Shown piece after piece: positions 27,127 through 37,071 of a stretch of 64,000 nt of DNA. Location: contig NZ_JAFCKQ010000001.1 of assembly GCF_018130215.1 (NCBI RefSeq), forward strand, positions 434,001 to 498,000, read 5' to 3'. This stretch comes from Bradyrhizobium jicamae (GTDB lineage: Bacteria; Pseudomonadota; Alphaproteobacteria; Rhizobiales; Xanthobacteraceae). Position 1 is the stretch's first letter, and each line of letters starts with the position of its first letter. A program made the position numbers and the translations under genes. The notes beneath the pieces were generated by a model. The model ran no database searches. It was not told the origin of the DNA and was given only the letters and a program-made list of their open reading frames with translations.

Positions 27127-28188
27127 TCACGCCGCCGCCCCGATTCCCACCACCTCGATGCCGTCGACGCGACCGCGTATCGGCAACGTTCCTAGATCCT
27201 CCAAGGGAAACGGCGGCGGCGCGGCAAAGCGCGCCGTCGACGCCCGCGAGGCGAGGAAGCCGCCGTGGACCTTGCGGCTCAATTCTTCGAGCCGCGCTGC
27301 GGTGTTCATGACGTCACCGTTGAACACGATCGCACGCTTGACGTCACCGATCTCTCCGACGATGACCGGTCCGAAATGCAGGCTGCCGCGAATTTGCGGC
27401 ACCACGCCGAACTCGCGTTCGAATTGCGACGCGGCCTTCTGCAGTGCCCGGCGCATCGCCGCGAAACATCGCAGCGGCCGGCAGTCGATCGCGCCGTGCC
27501 CCTCCGGCCAGGTCACGATGATCTCGTCGCCGACATAGTTGAGCACCTCGCCGCGATAGTCGACCACGGACTGCGTCAGCAGGCGGAAGGTGCGGTCGAG
27601 GAAGCGATGAATGCCGATACCGCCGAGCCGTTCGGCAAGCCCGGTCGATCCGGCGATGTCGACGAACAGCACGAAGCGGTTTTCCTCGACCGGTTGGTGA
27701 TAACGCCCGGTGACAAAGTTCATGAAGGCGCGCGGACCGATCAGATTGGCGATGCTGAAGCCCAGATTCACCAGCATCGAAACGCCAGCCGAATAGGCGA
27801 AGCTCGACCAGAAATCCTCGTACGCCCCCTTCAGCGGCAACCCGATGACACGCTCGCCCGGTTGAAGCAGCTGGATGACGATGATGATGGCGGCATAGAT
27901 GGCGCTGCGCACCGCCAGATTGACGACAAAGGACAGGCGATTGAGCCAGTCCCAATCCTCGAGCATGAACAGTTCGACCGCACCGATGATGCCGGCGAGC
28001 AGGAAGCCGTAGGTTGCGCCGGCGACCAGCGACGGCCCGCTACCGCTCCGGCCGAAACCGACCACGATTCCGGACAGGATCCCGACGACGATGACCGCCG
28101 TGAGATATCGCAGCTTTCGTGCGACCCGGGGGTTCATGCGCGGCGGAGGTCGTGACAAATCGTCCATCGATCTGGTCGTTGCGGACAT
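27127..28188 (-). CDS. membrane-bound class III adenylate/guanylate cyclase
   Basis: 353-residue protein. Its N-terminal half has about four to five hydrophobic segments (AVIVVGILSGIVVGF, YGFLLAGIIGAVELF, AIYAAIIIVIQLL). The C-terminal cyclase domain (about 180-345) has the metal-binding FVDIAGSTGLAERLG, a second Asp in LNYVGDEIIVTWP and the GSLHFGPVIVGEIG segment. It converts ATP (or GTP) to the cyclic nucleotide at the inner membrane. The start ATG follows AAGGAG. It diverges from the HWE/HisKA_2 kinase gene. Confidence 0.88.
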   Translation of the reverse strand: MSATTRSMDDLSRPPPRMNPRVARKLRYLTAVIVVGILSGIVVGFGRSGSGPSLVAGATYGFLLAGIIGAVELFMLEDWDWLNRLSFVVNLAVRSAIYAAIIIVIQLLQPGERVIGLPLKGAYEDFWSSFAYSAGVSMLVNLGFSIANLIGPRAFMNFVTGRYHQPVEENRFVLFVDIAGSTGLAERLGGIGIHRFLDRTFRLLTQSVVDYRGEVLNYVGDEIIVTWPEGHGAIDCRPLRCFAAMRRALQKAASQFEREFGVVPQIRGSLHFGPVIVGEIGDVKRAIVFNGDVMNTAARLEELSRKVHGGFLASRASTARFAAPPPFPLEDLGTLPIRGRVDGIEVVGIGAAA

Positions 28189-28479
28189 GGCCGCGTTCTC
28201 CTTCCGCCCCATCGCGAGCCGCGCAAGCGACGAAGCAATCCGGTCCCCTCGTTGCCGCGCCTGAATCGTGTCGCTGCGCCATGATGACGGTGCTTCGACC
28301 TATCCCCCGATCGAGCGCTCGCTGTCGCCGATAATCCCCACCCGTCCCGGACAACGCAAGCGCAGGCGTTGACGGCCTTCGGCATCCGCGGGTCCGGCTG
28401 TGGCTGGAAGGACACAACTGCGGGTTTTCAGTCGCAGCGGCCTTATTTTGGTTCGGCTGATCACGTGAAGTAACGATCG

Positions 28480-29442
28480 ATGACGAAGCTGTTCGAGGAG
28501 TTCAAGCAGGGTTGGCAGGGGGTTTCGCAGCCCTCGACGCTGTTTGCGACCGGTTTCGCGCTGTTCTGTCTCGTTTTGGCCACGGCCACGCGCTTCGGGC
28601 TTGCCCAGATCAGGCCGGATGTGTTCTTCACGCCGTACTTTCCGGCCGTGTTCTTCGCCACCGCCTTTGGCGGCTTCCGGACCGGGATCGCCACAGCGAT
28701 CGCGAGCGGGGCGCTCGGCGTCCTCGTCAATTTCAGCGGCGCAGAGGTCGATCCTGCCCGTTTCGCCTTGCTGATGATCTTCTGGACGGTCTGCGGCATC
28801 GTGATCTGGGGCGTCGCGCACTACCGCGCGCTGGTCGCGCAGCAGCGCGAGGTCTCCAAGCGGCTGATCGAGGAGGAGCAATACCGCAGGCTGGTGGTCG
28901 ACGAGTTGCAGCACCGGCTGAAGAACAAGTCCTCGACCATTCATGCCGTGCTCCACCAGGCGCTGCAGGACCGGCCCGAAGTGTGGGACCGCATCGACCA
29001 CCGCATCCGCGCGCTGTCGGCGACCGATGATCTGATCGCGCGGGTCGACGGCTATGGTTGCGATATCAGGGACATGCTGCGCTCTGAGCTCGGGCCCTAC
29101 GGCCATGTGCGGTTCAACCTCAATGGCGAGCAGTTGTTTCTGCCTGCCAAGCTCGCGGTTTCGCTGGCGCTGATCTTCCACGAACTCGCCACCAACGCCG
29201 GCAAGTACGGCGCCTTCTCCTCGCCGCGCGGGTTCCTCCAGGTGTCGTGGACCGTCGATGACGGTCGCCTCAACGTGACCTGGGACGAAACCGAGGTGCC
29301 GGCGATCGAGGCGATCGGCGAAGCCGGATTCGGTACCAAGCTGCTGAAGTCGGCGCTGCGGCCGTTCGACGGCAAGACCGAGATCAGCTACCTGAAGACC
29401 GGCATCCACTGCACCATGCAGTGCCAGGTTCCGCCGGGCTGA
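28480..29442 (+). CDS. HWE/HisKA_2-family sensor histidine kinase
   Basis: 320-residue kinase. The N-terminal ~110 residues hold three to four hydrophobic segments with RPDVFFTPYFPAVFFATAFGG, like a DUF4118-type sensor module. The phosphoacceptor is the His near residue 145 in DELQHRLKNKSSTIHAVLHQ, characteristic of HisKA_2/HWE kinases, followed by a HATPase N box HELATNAGKYGAFSS. No response regulator is adjacent. Such kinases in alphaproteobacteria often feed general stress or light responses, but nothing here proves that. Confidence 0.87.
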   Translation: MTKLFEEFKQGWQGVSQPSTLFATGFALFCLVLATATRFGLAQIRPDVFFTPYFPAVFFATAFGGFRTGIATAIASGALGVLVNFSGAEVDPARFALLMIFWTVCGIVIWGVAHYRALVAQQREVSKRLIEEEQYRRLVVDELQHRLKNKSSTIHAVLHQALQDRPEVWDRIDHRIRALSATDDLIARVDGYGCDIRDMLRSELGPYGHVRFNLNGEQLFLPAKLAVSLALIFHELATNAGKYGAFSSPRGFLQVSWTVDDGRLNVTWDETEVPAIEAIGEAGFGTKLLKSALRPFDGKTEISYLKTGIHCTMQCQVPPG

Positions 29443-29682
29443 CAGTCACTCCCGAAACGACGCAGCATCTGGCAACCGCGCGAGCCGCAAGTGCTTTCGC
29501 AAGGCGCGACACCGGCGCATTGACACTCTGTTAATGACGATGTGCCGATGGCTTGCGAAGCCTGCCATTGGTTCACTCTGTCGCCGCTTTTCGCGGTTCC
29601 GCTTAACCAAACCTACAACGGAGTTTGCCAAGCTCCGCGCATGCATGGTTTCACCAAACACGATTTTCAGTCCGGAGCGCCA

Positions 29683-31416
29683 ATGCCTGGAAATGAAAGC
29701 AATTCCAGCAATGAATTGCTTATTTTGCGCGACCTTCTCCGCCTGCTGCCCTCGGGGTTGACCGTCCAGGACGAGCACGGCGAGTTCATCTTCGTGAACG
29801 ACGCTGCGGCAGTCCAACTACGGCTTGCCGCCAATGCGACCCAGCCGACGCAAGTCGATGACCGCCACGAAACCTGCCTTGAATTGCTGCGAAGCGGCCG
29901 CGAGGTGGTGCTCGAGGAAGCCTTGACCTATGGCCCGGCCAAGCGAGTGTTCCTGACCTCGCACCGGCCGGTACAGATCGCCGGGCGCAGCCTCCTGATC
30001 TCCTCGTCCGCCGACATCACCGAGCAGAAGGCGTTCGAAGACCAGTTGTTCCGCTCCGCCTACTACGACGAGCTGACCGGCCTGCCGACGCGCCGGGTGA
30101 TCGAGCATCGCGTCAACAGCCTGATCGGCCGCGACGGGCCGGAGCGACATTTCGCCCTCGCCTTCCTCGACGTCGACAACTTCAAGCACATCAACGACTA
30201 TTACGGGCATGCGATCGGCGATGCACTGCTGGTCGAGCTGTCCAAGCGGCTCGGTCTCGCGTTGCGCGAGACCGACATCCTGTCGCGCATCTCCGGCGAC
30301 GAATTCCTGCTGCTGCTCAATCCGATCAGCGGCGACCATGAGGTCGCCGAGTTCATCCACGTGATGCAGGAGCGGCTGAAGGCGCCGTTCTTCATCGAGC
30401 AGTCCGAGATCTTCGCCTCGACCTCGATCGGCGTCAGCCTGTATCCGCAGCACGGCCGCAGCTACGAGGCGCTGCGGCAGAATGCCGACATCGCGATGTA
30501 CCGCGTCAAGAACAACGGCAAGGGCTCGACCGCGTTCTTCGACGCCAGCATGGAGCGCGAGGCGCTGGCACGGATGAAGATCGAGCAGTCGCTGCGGCTG
30601 GCAATCCTGGAGAAGCGGTTCTGCTGCGCGTTCCAGGCCAAGGTCGACATCCGCACCCAGGAGGTCAAGGGCATCGAGGCCCTCGTGCGGCTGCGCGACG
30701 ACGAGGGCGTGATCCAGGCGCCGGGCACCTTCATCAACCTCGCCGTCGAGCTCGGGCTGATCGACGAACTGACGCGCCTGGTGCTGACGGAGATCGTCAA
30801 GTCGATCGACCTGATCAACGACACGTTCGGAGCGGACGCGACGATCAGCATCAACGTCGCCGCCAAGCAGGCCGCCAATCCGGAGTTCATGCGCCCGTTC
30901 GCGCGCGCGCTGGAGGACACCGGCTTTCCGAAGCGCTTCATGATCGAGGTGACCGAAGACGCCTTCATCACAAAATCGCAGTTCCAGGACGAGATCCTGC
31001 CGATCCTGCGCAAGATAGGCGTCGGCATCTCGATCGACGATTTCGGCATCGGCTATTCGTCGCTGTCGGCGCTCGCCGACATCACCGCCGACGAGATCAA
31101 GATCGACCGCTCCTTCATCACCGACATCCATAAAAGGCCACGCAGCCAGGGCATCCTGCGCGCGATCGAATCCCTGAGCGAGGCGCTCGGCATGACCGTT
31201 ATCGCCGAGGGAATCGAGTCGTTTGAGGAGCTTGCCTATTTGCAGGCAGCGACCAAGATCCGCTATGCGCAGGGCTTTTATTTCGCCAAGCCGATCTTCC
31301 TCGAGGACCTGAGGCCCGCAATCCCGCTCGCCAGCGAAGCGCGCGCCAGCATCGCGGCCCGCCCGGCGCTGGAATCGCGCACGGCGTATTCCCGCGGCGA
31401 CGGCTATCGGCGCTGA
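29683..31416 (+). CDS. PAS-GGDEF-EAL protein, cyclic-di-GMP metabolism
   Basis: 577-residue cytoplasmic protein: a PAS domain (about 20-130), GGDEF domain with signature SGDEF near residue 203 (first glycine changed to serine) and EAL domain with EALVRL near residue 330, the metal-binding DDFGIGYSSL and the K and E of DEIKIDRSF and AEGIES. All EAL catalytic residues look intact, so phosphodiesterase activity is likely; cyclase activity is uncertain because of the SGDEF variant. The ATG follows GGAG at 5 bases; an in-frame GTG 47 codons upstream gives a non-protein-like extension. Confidence 0.9.
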   Translation: MPGNESNSSNELLILRDLLRLLPSGLTVQDEHGEFIFVNDAAAVQLRLAANATQPTQVDDRHETCLELLRSGREVVLEEALTYGPAKRVFLTSHRPVQIAGRSLLISSSADITEQKAFEDQLFRSAYYDELTGLPTRRVIEHRVNSLIGRDGPERHFALAFLDVDNFKHINDYYGHAIGDALLVELSKRLGLALRETDILSRISGDEFLLLLNPISGDHEVAEFIHVMQERLKAPFFIEQSEIFASTSIGVSLYPQHGRSYEALRQNADIAMYRVKNNGKGSTAFFDASMEREALARMKIEQSLRLAILEKRFCCAFQAKVDIRTQEVKGIEALVRLRDDEGVIQAPGTFINLAVELGLIDELTRLVLTEIVKSIDLINDTFGADATISINVAAKQAANPEFMRPFARALEDTGFPKRFMIEVTEDAFITKSQFQDEILPILRKIGVGISIDDFGIGYSSLSALADITADEIKIDRSFITDIHKRPRSQGILRAIESLSEALGMTVIAEGIESFEELAYLQAATKIRYAQGFYFAKPIFLEDLRPAIPLASEARASIAARPALESRTAYSRGDGYRR

Positions 31417-31432
31417 CACCTTCTCCCCGATG

Positions 31433-31456
31433 CTCTCCTCGCAAGAACGGGGAGAG
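31433..31456. repeat. short dispersed palindrome
   Basis: CTCTCCTCGC-AAGA-ACGGGGAGAG lies between the stops of two convergent genes. It is a near-perfect inverted repeat of the type CTCTCCCCGTTCTTGCGGGGAGAG that I recall as common in Bradyrhizobium. It may work as a bidirectional terminator. Confidence 0.5.
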
Positions 31457-31468
31457 GGAGTGAGAGCG

Positions 31469-32110
31469 TCACTTCTCCAGCGCCGGAAGCGGCCTCACGC
31501 TGTCGTTCTGCGCACCGGCCTGCATCGTGATCAGCGTCATCGAGACCAGGTCGTAGTAGCCCATGATGCCGATGATATCCATGATGCCGCGCTCACCGAA
31601 CTTCGCCAGCGCCGCCTTGTAGACCTCGTCGCTGACCTTCCTGTCGTGGTAGAGCGCCATGCCGAGATCATAGAGCGCGGCCTCGTCGTCCTTCATGGTG
31701 TCGGGGCGTCTGCCGTCCGCGATCGCATCCGCGATCTTTGCATCGAGACCGCCTTTCAGCGCCAGCGGATAATGTGCCGACCATTCATATTGAGCGGTCC
31801 AGTGCCGTGCGGTGATCAGGATCGCCATTTCGCTGAGCCGTGGCGGCAGCGACGTGTTCCAGCGCAGATAGTCCGACAGGTTGGACAGCCTTGGCGCCAG
31901 ATCGGGATTGCGGATATAGGCGCGGTAGGGCGGCGCGGTGAATTTGGCGTTGCGCGGCGGCACCGCGATCAGGTCGGCCCAAGCCCTTTGCGCCGGCGAC
32001 AGGTCCTCCGCCCTGAGCGGCGTGAAGCGGGTGATCTCCTCGCTGGCGCCGGGCCGCGGAGTGAGCGCCAGGACCGCCGCCAGAATGCCTGCTCCGAGCC
32101 ATTGCCGCAT
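31469..32110 (-). CDS. secreted carboxymuconolactone decarboxylase-like protein
   Basis: 213-residue protein with a signal peptide MRQWLGAGILAAVLAL..., cleaved near GASEE. The body (LPPRLSEMAILITARHWTAQYEWSAHYPLAL) matches the AhpD/carboxymuconolactone decarboxylase fold, although the AhpD CxxC redox pair is absent. A periplasmic location for a CMD-family protein is less usual. Function unknown. It converges with the GGDEF-EAL gene. Confidence 0.82.
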   Translation of the reverse strand: MRQWLGAGILAAVLALTPRPGASEEITRFTPLRAEDLSPAQRAWADLIAVPPRNAKFTAPPYRAYIRNPDLAPRLSNLSDYLRWNTSLPPRLSEMAILITARHWTAQYEWSAHYPLALKGGLDAKIADAIADGRRPDTMKDDEAALYDLGMALYHDRKVSDEVYKAALAKFGERGIMDIIGIMGYYDLVSMTLITMQAGAQNDSVRPLPALEK

Positions 32111-32326
32111 TGTCGATCTCCCCTTTTGATGCGGTCGTTGCGCCGCCTTGCTGCAGTCAAGCTTAATGCCGGTCGCCGGCGATGCAACGGGATGCCGCCA
32201 ACGGCGATCCTGCCGTCCGCGACCGGCACCTCCAGAGCCGGAACGGACCGATTAAGCGTTGAGTAACCGGTTTTGCTAACGCGTTGTGCGAACTCTGCAG
32301 CGTAATCATTCCAGCGGGGGAAAGGC

Positions 32327-35300
32327 ATGCGTGGATCGATGCAGGGGCAGGCGGGCGTCCCATCCGGACAGATTGCAGGCAAGCGGCCGCTCGCGACGGC
32401 CGTGCGCGGACCGGTACTGTGGTTGACGCTCTGCGGCGCGCTGCTGGTTGTCGCCATCATCATCGGGACCAGCATGATGATCGGCGAATTCCGCGAGCGC
32501 GCCCTGGTCAACAGCGAGCGCGAGCTGGAGAACACGGTCCTGCTGCTCTCGCGGCACTTTGATCAGCAGTTCGAGGACTCCGATATCATCGCCTCTGACA
32601 TCCTCGACAAGCTCGATATCTCTGCCATCTCCTCGCCGGAGCAGTTCAAGGCGAAGATGTCCACGCCGGACACGCATCAGATCCTGAAGGCGAAGGGCGT
32701 TTCGTTCCTCGGCATGATCACGCTGTTCGACGCCGACGGCAAGGTCATCACCTGGTCGGGCGACTTGCCGCCGCCGGCCAGGCTGGACATCTCCGGGCGC
32801 GACTATTTCAAGAGTTTCAAGTTCGATGCAAACCCTGCGCCGGTGCGCGCCGAGACGCTGCGCAGCCTGATCATCGGAGGCTTGAGCACCGTCATCGCGC
32901 ACCGCCTGAGCGCGCCGGACGGCACATTTCTCGGCGTCCTGACCCGGCGGATCGATCCCTTGAACTACGAGGCGTTCTTCGCCTCCGTCGCACCGGGAAC
33001 GGGTGCGGCGATCGCGATGTTCCACACCGACGGGACCCTGCTGGCGCGCTATCCGCATGTCGACGAGATGATCGGCAGAAACTTCGCCGGTGCGCCGCTG
33101 GTCGATCTCGTCGTGCGCAATGGCGGCCAGCGGACGATGCGCATGATCAGCCCGGTCGACGGCACCGCGCGGCTCGGCTCGGCTGCGAAGCTCACCCATT
33201 TCCCCGCGGTCGTCGTCGCCACCAACACGGTGGAGGCTGCGCTCGCCGACTGGCGGACGCAGACCCGTTTCCTGATCAGCGCCGCGGCGCTCGCAACGGC
33301 CATCGTCGCGCTGGTGCTGTTCGTCCTGATCAGGCAGATCCGGAGGCAGAGCCGCGACGCCCAGCGGCGGCTGGAATCGGAGCGGCAGCGGCTCGACACC
33401 GCCCTCAACAACATGAATCAGGGGCTCGTGCTGTTCGACGAGACAGCGCATATGGTGGTTTGCAACCAGCGCTATCTCGACATGTGCGGGCTGTCGCCCG
33501 AATTCGTCAAGCCCGGCCGCAGCCTCGAGGAGCTGGTACAGCATCGCAAGCAGACCGGCTCATTCGCCGGCGACATCGATGAATTCTGCAGCGTGGTCCG
33601 GACCCACGTGGCTGCCGGCAAGGTGATGGAGATCATCACCTCCTCGGCCGACGGGCGCTGCTTCCTGATCGTCAACCGGCCGCTGGCCCATGGCGGCTGG
33701 GTCGCCACCGTCGAGGACATCACTGCGCGGCGCAAGCTGGAGCAGGAGCGCGACCGCAACTACACCTTCCTGCGCGAGATCATCGATCATATCCCGTCGC
33801 AGATCACGGTGAAGGACGCCCGCACGCGGGAATACCTCCTCGTCAACCGGATTGCCGAGAACGTGTTCGCGGAATCGGGCAAGACGATCGTCGGCAAGAC
33901 CGCCTTTGACATTCTCCCGGCCTCGGACGCCGAAATCGTCACCCGCGACGACGACTGCCTGCTAAGATCTCCCGACGAGCGGTTCGTGGCCGAGCAGGCC
34001 TGGCAAACGCCGACGGGCGGTCACCGCTATGTCATCTCGAAGCGCATCGGCATCCGAGATGACGCCGGCGAGCCTCGTTACGTCATCAATGTCATCGACG
34101 ACATCACCGAGCAGCGCCGCGCCAACGAGCGGATCGCGCATCTCGCCCATTACGACGCGCTGACCGACCTGCCGAACCGGGTGCTGTTCCGCGAGCAGAT
34201 CGAGCGCGAGCTGAAAAAGGCCAGGCAAGGCGAGCCGTTCGCTTTGCTCTATATCGACATCGACGAGTTCAAGAGCATCAACGATTCGCTCGGCCACCAT
34301 GTCGGCGACGAGCTGCTGAAGACCATCGCCGGGCGCATCAAGGCCTGTCTCGGCGAGAACGACCTGATTGCGCGGCTCGGCGGCGACGAGTTCGCGGTGA
34401 TCCAGACCGCGATTGCCGGTGCCGACGACGTCGAGAATTTCGTCGCCAGCGTGCATCGCGCGATCCGGCAGCCCTGCGACTGCCTCGGACACCATCTGTC
34501 GACCGATGCCAGCATCGGCGTCGCGCTGGCGCCGCAGGACGGCACCGAGCTCGACCAGCTGATCCGCAACGCCGACATCGCGATGTACGGCGCCAAGGCA
34601 GAGGGCCGCCGTACCCACCGCTTCTTCGAGCCGGCGATGGGCGCCAACGCCCGCGCCCGCCTGATGATGGAGCAGGATCTCCGGCAGGCAATGAACGATG
34701 GCGGCTTCGAGATCCACTATCAGCCGCTGCTCGGCCTCGCGAGCGGCGAGGTGACCGGCTGCGAGGCGCTGTTGCGCTGGCGCCATGCCGAGCGCGGCAT
34801 GGTCTCTCCAGCCGAATTCATCCCCGTCGCCGAGGATACCGGGCTGATCGGCGAGCTCGGCGAGTGGGTGCTGCGGACGGCCTGCAAGGAGGCAGCGACA
34901 TGGCCGGATCATGTCCGCCTCGCCGTCAACGTGTCGCCTATCCAGTTCAAGAATTTGAGCCTGGCGCTGAAGGTTGCAAGCGCGCTCGCCGCCTCCGGTT
35001 TGAAGCCAGACAGGCTCGAGCTCGAGATAACGGAAGCGGTGCTGATCGGCGACGACGAGATCGCGCTCGCGATCCTGCACCAGCTCCGCGCCATCGGGGT
35101 CAGAATCGCGCTCGATGATTTCGGCACCGGCTATTCATCGCTGAGCTACCTGAAGCGCTTCCCGTTCGACAAGATCAAGATCGATCGCAGTTTCGTCAGC
35201 GACATCGCCGTGGACGGTTCATCGACGATCGTGCAGGCGGTAGTGAACATCGCCGCCTCGCGTAACATGACGACGACGGCGGAAGGCGTGGAAACCGAGC

Positions 35301-35428
35301 AGCAGCGCGACCTGCTGCGCTCGCTCGGCTGCACCGAGATGCAGGGTTATCTGTTCAGCGCACCGAAGCCACCCACCGAGCTCAAGCCCCTGCTCGTCGG
35401 CAGCGACAGGGTGCTCGCCCTCGCATAG
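32327..35428 (+). CDS. membrane sensor with PAS domains and GGDEF-EAL output
   Basis: 1033-residue protein. TM1 (about 30-50) and TM2 (about 318-340) enclose a periplasmic Cache/PDC-like sensor (about 55-310). It then has two PAS domains (about 360-470 and 475-590), a GGDEF domain with intact RLGGDEF near residue 685 and an EAL domain with GCEALLRWRH near residue 813, DDFGTGYSSL and KIKIDRSF. Both active sites appear complete, so it could make and degrade cyclic-di-GMP. It likely senses an extracellular small molecule. GGGGGAAAGG precedes the ATG. Confidence 0.93.
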   Translation: MRGSMQGQAGVPSGQIAGKRPLATAVRGPVLWLTLCGALLVVAIIIGTSMMIGEFRERALVNSERELENTVLLLSRHFDQQFEDSDIIASDILDKLDISAISSPEQFKAKMSTPDTHQILKAKGVSFLGMITLFDADGKVITWSGDLPPPARLDISGRDYFKSFKFDANPAPVRAETLRSLIIGGLSTVIAHRLSAPDGTFLGVLTRRIDPLNYEAFFASVAPGTGAAIAMFHTDGTLLARYPHVDEMIGRNFAGAPLVDLVVRNGGQRTMRMISPVDGTARLGSAAKLTHFPAVVVATNTVEAALADWRTQTRFLISAAALATAIVALVLFVLIRQIRRQSRDAQRRLESERQRLDTALNNMNQGLVLFDETAHMVVCNQRYLDMCGLSPEFVKPGRSLEELVQHRKQTGSFAGDIDEFCSVVRTHVAAGKVMEIITSSADGRCFLIVNRPLAHGGWVATVEDITARRKLEQERDRNYTFLREIIDHIPSQITVKDARTREYLLVNRIAENVFAESGKTIVGKTAFDILPASDAEIVTRDDDCLLRSPDERFVAEQAWQTPTGGHRYVISKRIGIRDDAGEPRYVINVIDDITEQRRANERIAHLAHYDALTDLPNRVLFREQIERELKKARQGEPFALLYIDIDEFKSINDSLGHHVGDELLKTIAGRIKACLGENDLIARLGGDEFAVIQTAIAGADDVENFVASVHRAIRQPCDCLGHHLSTDASIGVALAPQDGTELDQLIRNADIAMYGAKAEGRRTHRFFEPAMGANARARLMMEQDLRQAMNDGGFEIHYQPLLGLASGEVTGCEALLRWRHAERGMVSPAEFIPVAEDTGLIGELGEWVLRTACKEAATWPDHVRLAVNVSPIQFKNLSLALKVASALAASGLKPDRLELEITEAVLIGDDEIALAILHQLRAIGVRIALDDFGTGYSSLSYLKRFPFDKIKIDRSFVSDIAVDGSSTIVQAVVNIAASRNMTTTAEGVETEQQRDLLRSLGCTEMQGYLFSAPKPPTELKPLLVGSDRVLALA

Positions 35429-35499
35429 CCGCACCTATCACAGCCGCGAGCGCTGGCTTATATAGAGGCCGGTGTCACGCGGCGCGAAGGTGTAAAGCC

Positions 35500-35904
35500 A
35501 TGCAGCCTGTCTCTATCCTTCTGAACATCCTCTGGATTCTGATCGGCGGCGCATGGATGGCGTTCGGCTGGCTGGTCGCGGCGGTGATCATGGCCATTAC
35601 CATCATCGGCCTGCCCTGGGCCCGCGCCGCCTTCAACATTGCCGTCTATACATTGCTGCCGTTCGGTTCCCGCGCGGTGCGCCGCGACGAATTGACCGGG
35701 CAGAGCGACGTCGGCACCGGACCGCTCGGCCTGATCGGCAACCTGATCTGGTTCATCCTGGCCGGCTGGTGGCTGGCGATCGGGCACCTGGTCACCGCGA
35801 TCCTGCTCGCGGTGACCATCATCGGCATCCCCTTCGCCTGGGCGCATCTCAAGCTTGCCGGCATCGCGCTTTGGCCGATCGGCAAGGTAATCGTGCCGGC
35901 TTGA
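35500..35904 (+). CDS. YccF domain inner-membrane protein
   Basis: 134-residue protein with two near-repeated halves, each containing a glycine-rich helix pair: ILIGGAWMAFGWLVAAVIMAI and FILAGWWLAIGHLVTAILLAV, each followed by TIIG(L/I)P. This duplication defines YccF proteins, whose role is unknown. It follows the GGDEF-EAL gene by 71 bases on the same strand and may be co-transcribed. Confidence 0.9.
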   Translation: MQPVSILLNILWILIGGAWMAFGWLVAAVIMAITIIGLPWARAAFNIAVYTLLPFGSRAVRRDELTGQSDVGTGPLGLIGNLIWFILAGWWLAIGHLVTAILLAVTIIGIPFAWAHLKLAGIALWPIGKVIVPA

Positions 35905-35914
35905 CTGCGCGGGA

Positions 35915-36949
35915 TCAGCGCGCCGCTGCGCAACCGGGGATATCGAAGACCGCGGTCAGCCCGCAGGGCGAGGTCAGCATCTTGCCGCCCTCGTGGCCGA
36001 CTCCCGGGACGTCCCACTGGCTGTGGTTCGGCGTGCCGTCGTCGCGCGACTTCATGGTCGCGACGTAGGCGTGCCCGCGCGCGTAACGGTACGGCCCTTC
36101 GGCTTCGGCCATGCAGGATTTATCCAGCGCGGGGTGGTTGGGATCGGTGTCGAGCGTCCCCAGAAGATAGATCACGCGCCTCGCGACATAGGCCTGCTCC
36201 AGCGCGGCCGGCGCAGGCTCCGCGAGATAGGTCGGGCGTTCGTCCATCCCGAATTTCCAGTTGTTGTAGCCCGCGCAGCTCGCGGCGATCGCGGGCTCCG
36301 GCCGGTCCTTGCTGAAGTAGGCGTAGGAGGAGGGGTTGGCGACCACGTAGCGCACGCCGATGCCTTCGTTCAGCAGCCCCCGGTCACCCTTCACCGCGAT
36401 CGCATAGCGTTGCACGACCTGTCCGCCGCCGGAATGCCCGAACACCACCACCTGCTTCAGGTTAGGAAACAGCTTGCGGTCGCCAAGCTTCGCCAGGATG
36501 GCGTCCAGCGCCTCGAACGAGCTGACCGGCTCCGGCGCGAGCGCGGGGTCGCCGCCCTCCCAACCGACCAGACTCCAGCGCAACGTCTCCGCCGGCAGCT
36601 TGAACGCATCGGCGTCGGCCTGGGTGAGGAACTGCGGCGCGATCATCAGCGTGCTCTTGCCGATATCGCCGGCGGCGGCCTGAGCCTCCAGGGCCGAGCG
36701 GAAATAATCGTCGGCATTGCGCAGCACGCCATGCAGGACGAGAACGGCACGCGTGACGTTCGGCAACGGATTGGACCAGTCCGCCGACAAATAGAGCGGG
36801 AACGTCGCCGTGCCGACTGCGATGCGCGTGCCGGCGACCTCCTTGACCGGCTTCTCATGACGCTCGGTCTCCGTCCTCGGCGCGGCGGTTGCGCGAGCCA
36901 CCATCGCCAGGAGCAGGGCCAAGGTCGCAAGCCGGGCTCGGTGATGCAT
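35915..36949 (-). CDS. secreted alpha/beta hydrolase
   Basis: 344-residue protein with signal peptide MHHRARLATLALLLAMVA..., cleaved near ATAAP. The core has VLVLHGVLRNADDYF-like oxyanion sequence, the nucleophile in VVFGHSGGGQVVQ and a late histidine in DVPGVGHEGGKM. Probably a periplasmic esterase or thioesterase of unknown substrate. The start was placed after ACGGAG. It converges on the YccF gene with a 10-base gap. Confidence 0.83.
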   Translation of the reverse strand: MHHRARLATLALLLAMVARATAAPRTETERHEKPVKEVAGTRIAVGTATFPLYLSADWSNPLPNVTRAVLVLHGVLRNADDYFRSALEAQAAAGDIGKSTLMIAPQFLTQADADAFKLPAETLRWSLVGWEGGDPALAPEPVSSFEALDAILAKLGDRKLFPNLKQVVVFGHSGGGQVVQRYAIAVKGDRGLLNEGIGVRYVVANPSSYAYFSKDRPEPAIAASCAGYNNWKFGMDERPTYLAEPAPAALEQAYVARRVIYLLGTLDTDPNHPALDKSCMAEAEGPYRYARGHAYVATMKSRDDGTPNHSQWDVPGVGHEGGKMLTSPCGLTAVFDIPGCAAAR

Positions 36950-37071
36950 GGGTGGTGCTCCGTCAATGCTGCGCCATCGGGCAAGATGCGATCGGACCGC
37001 ATCATCGCGCATCGGGCGCTAACCCACCCGTGAAATCTTGGAAAGGCGATACACGCTGCCGGAATCGTCGC

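Noticed and set aside
29818..31419. 533-residue frame antisense to the PAS-GGDEF-EAL gene
   Set aside because: Shadow frame; every domain motif lies on the forward strand.
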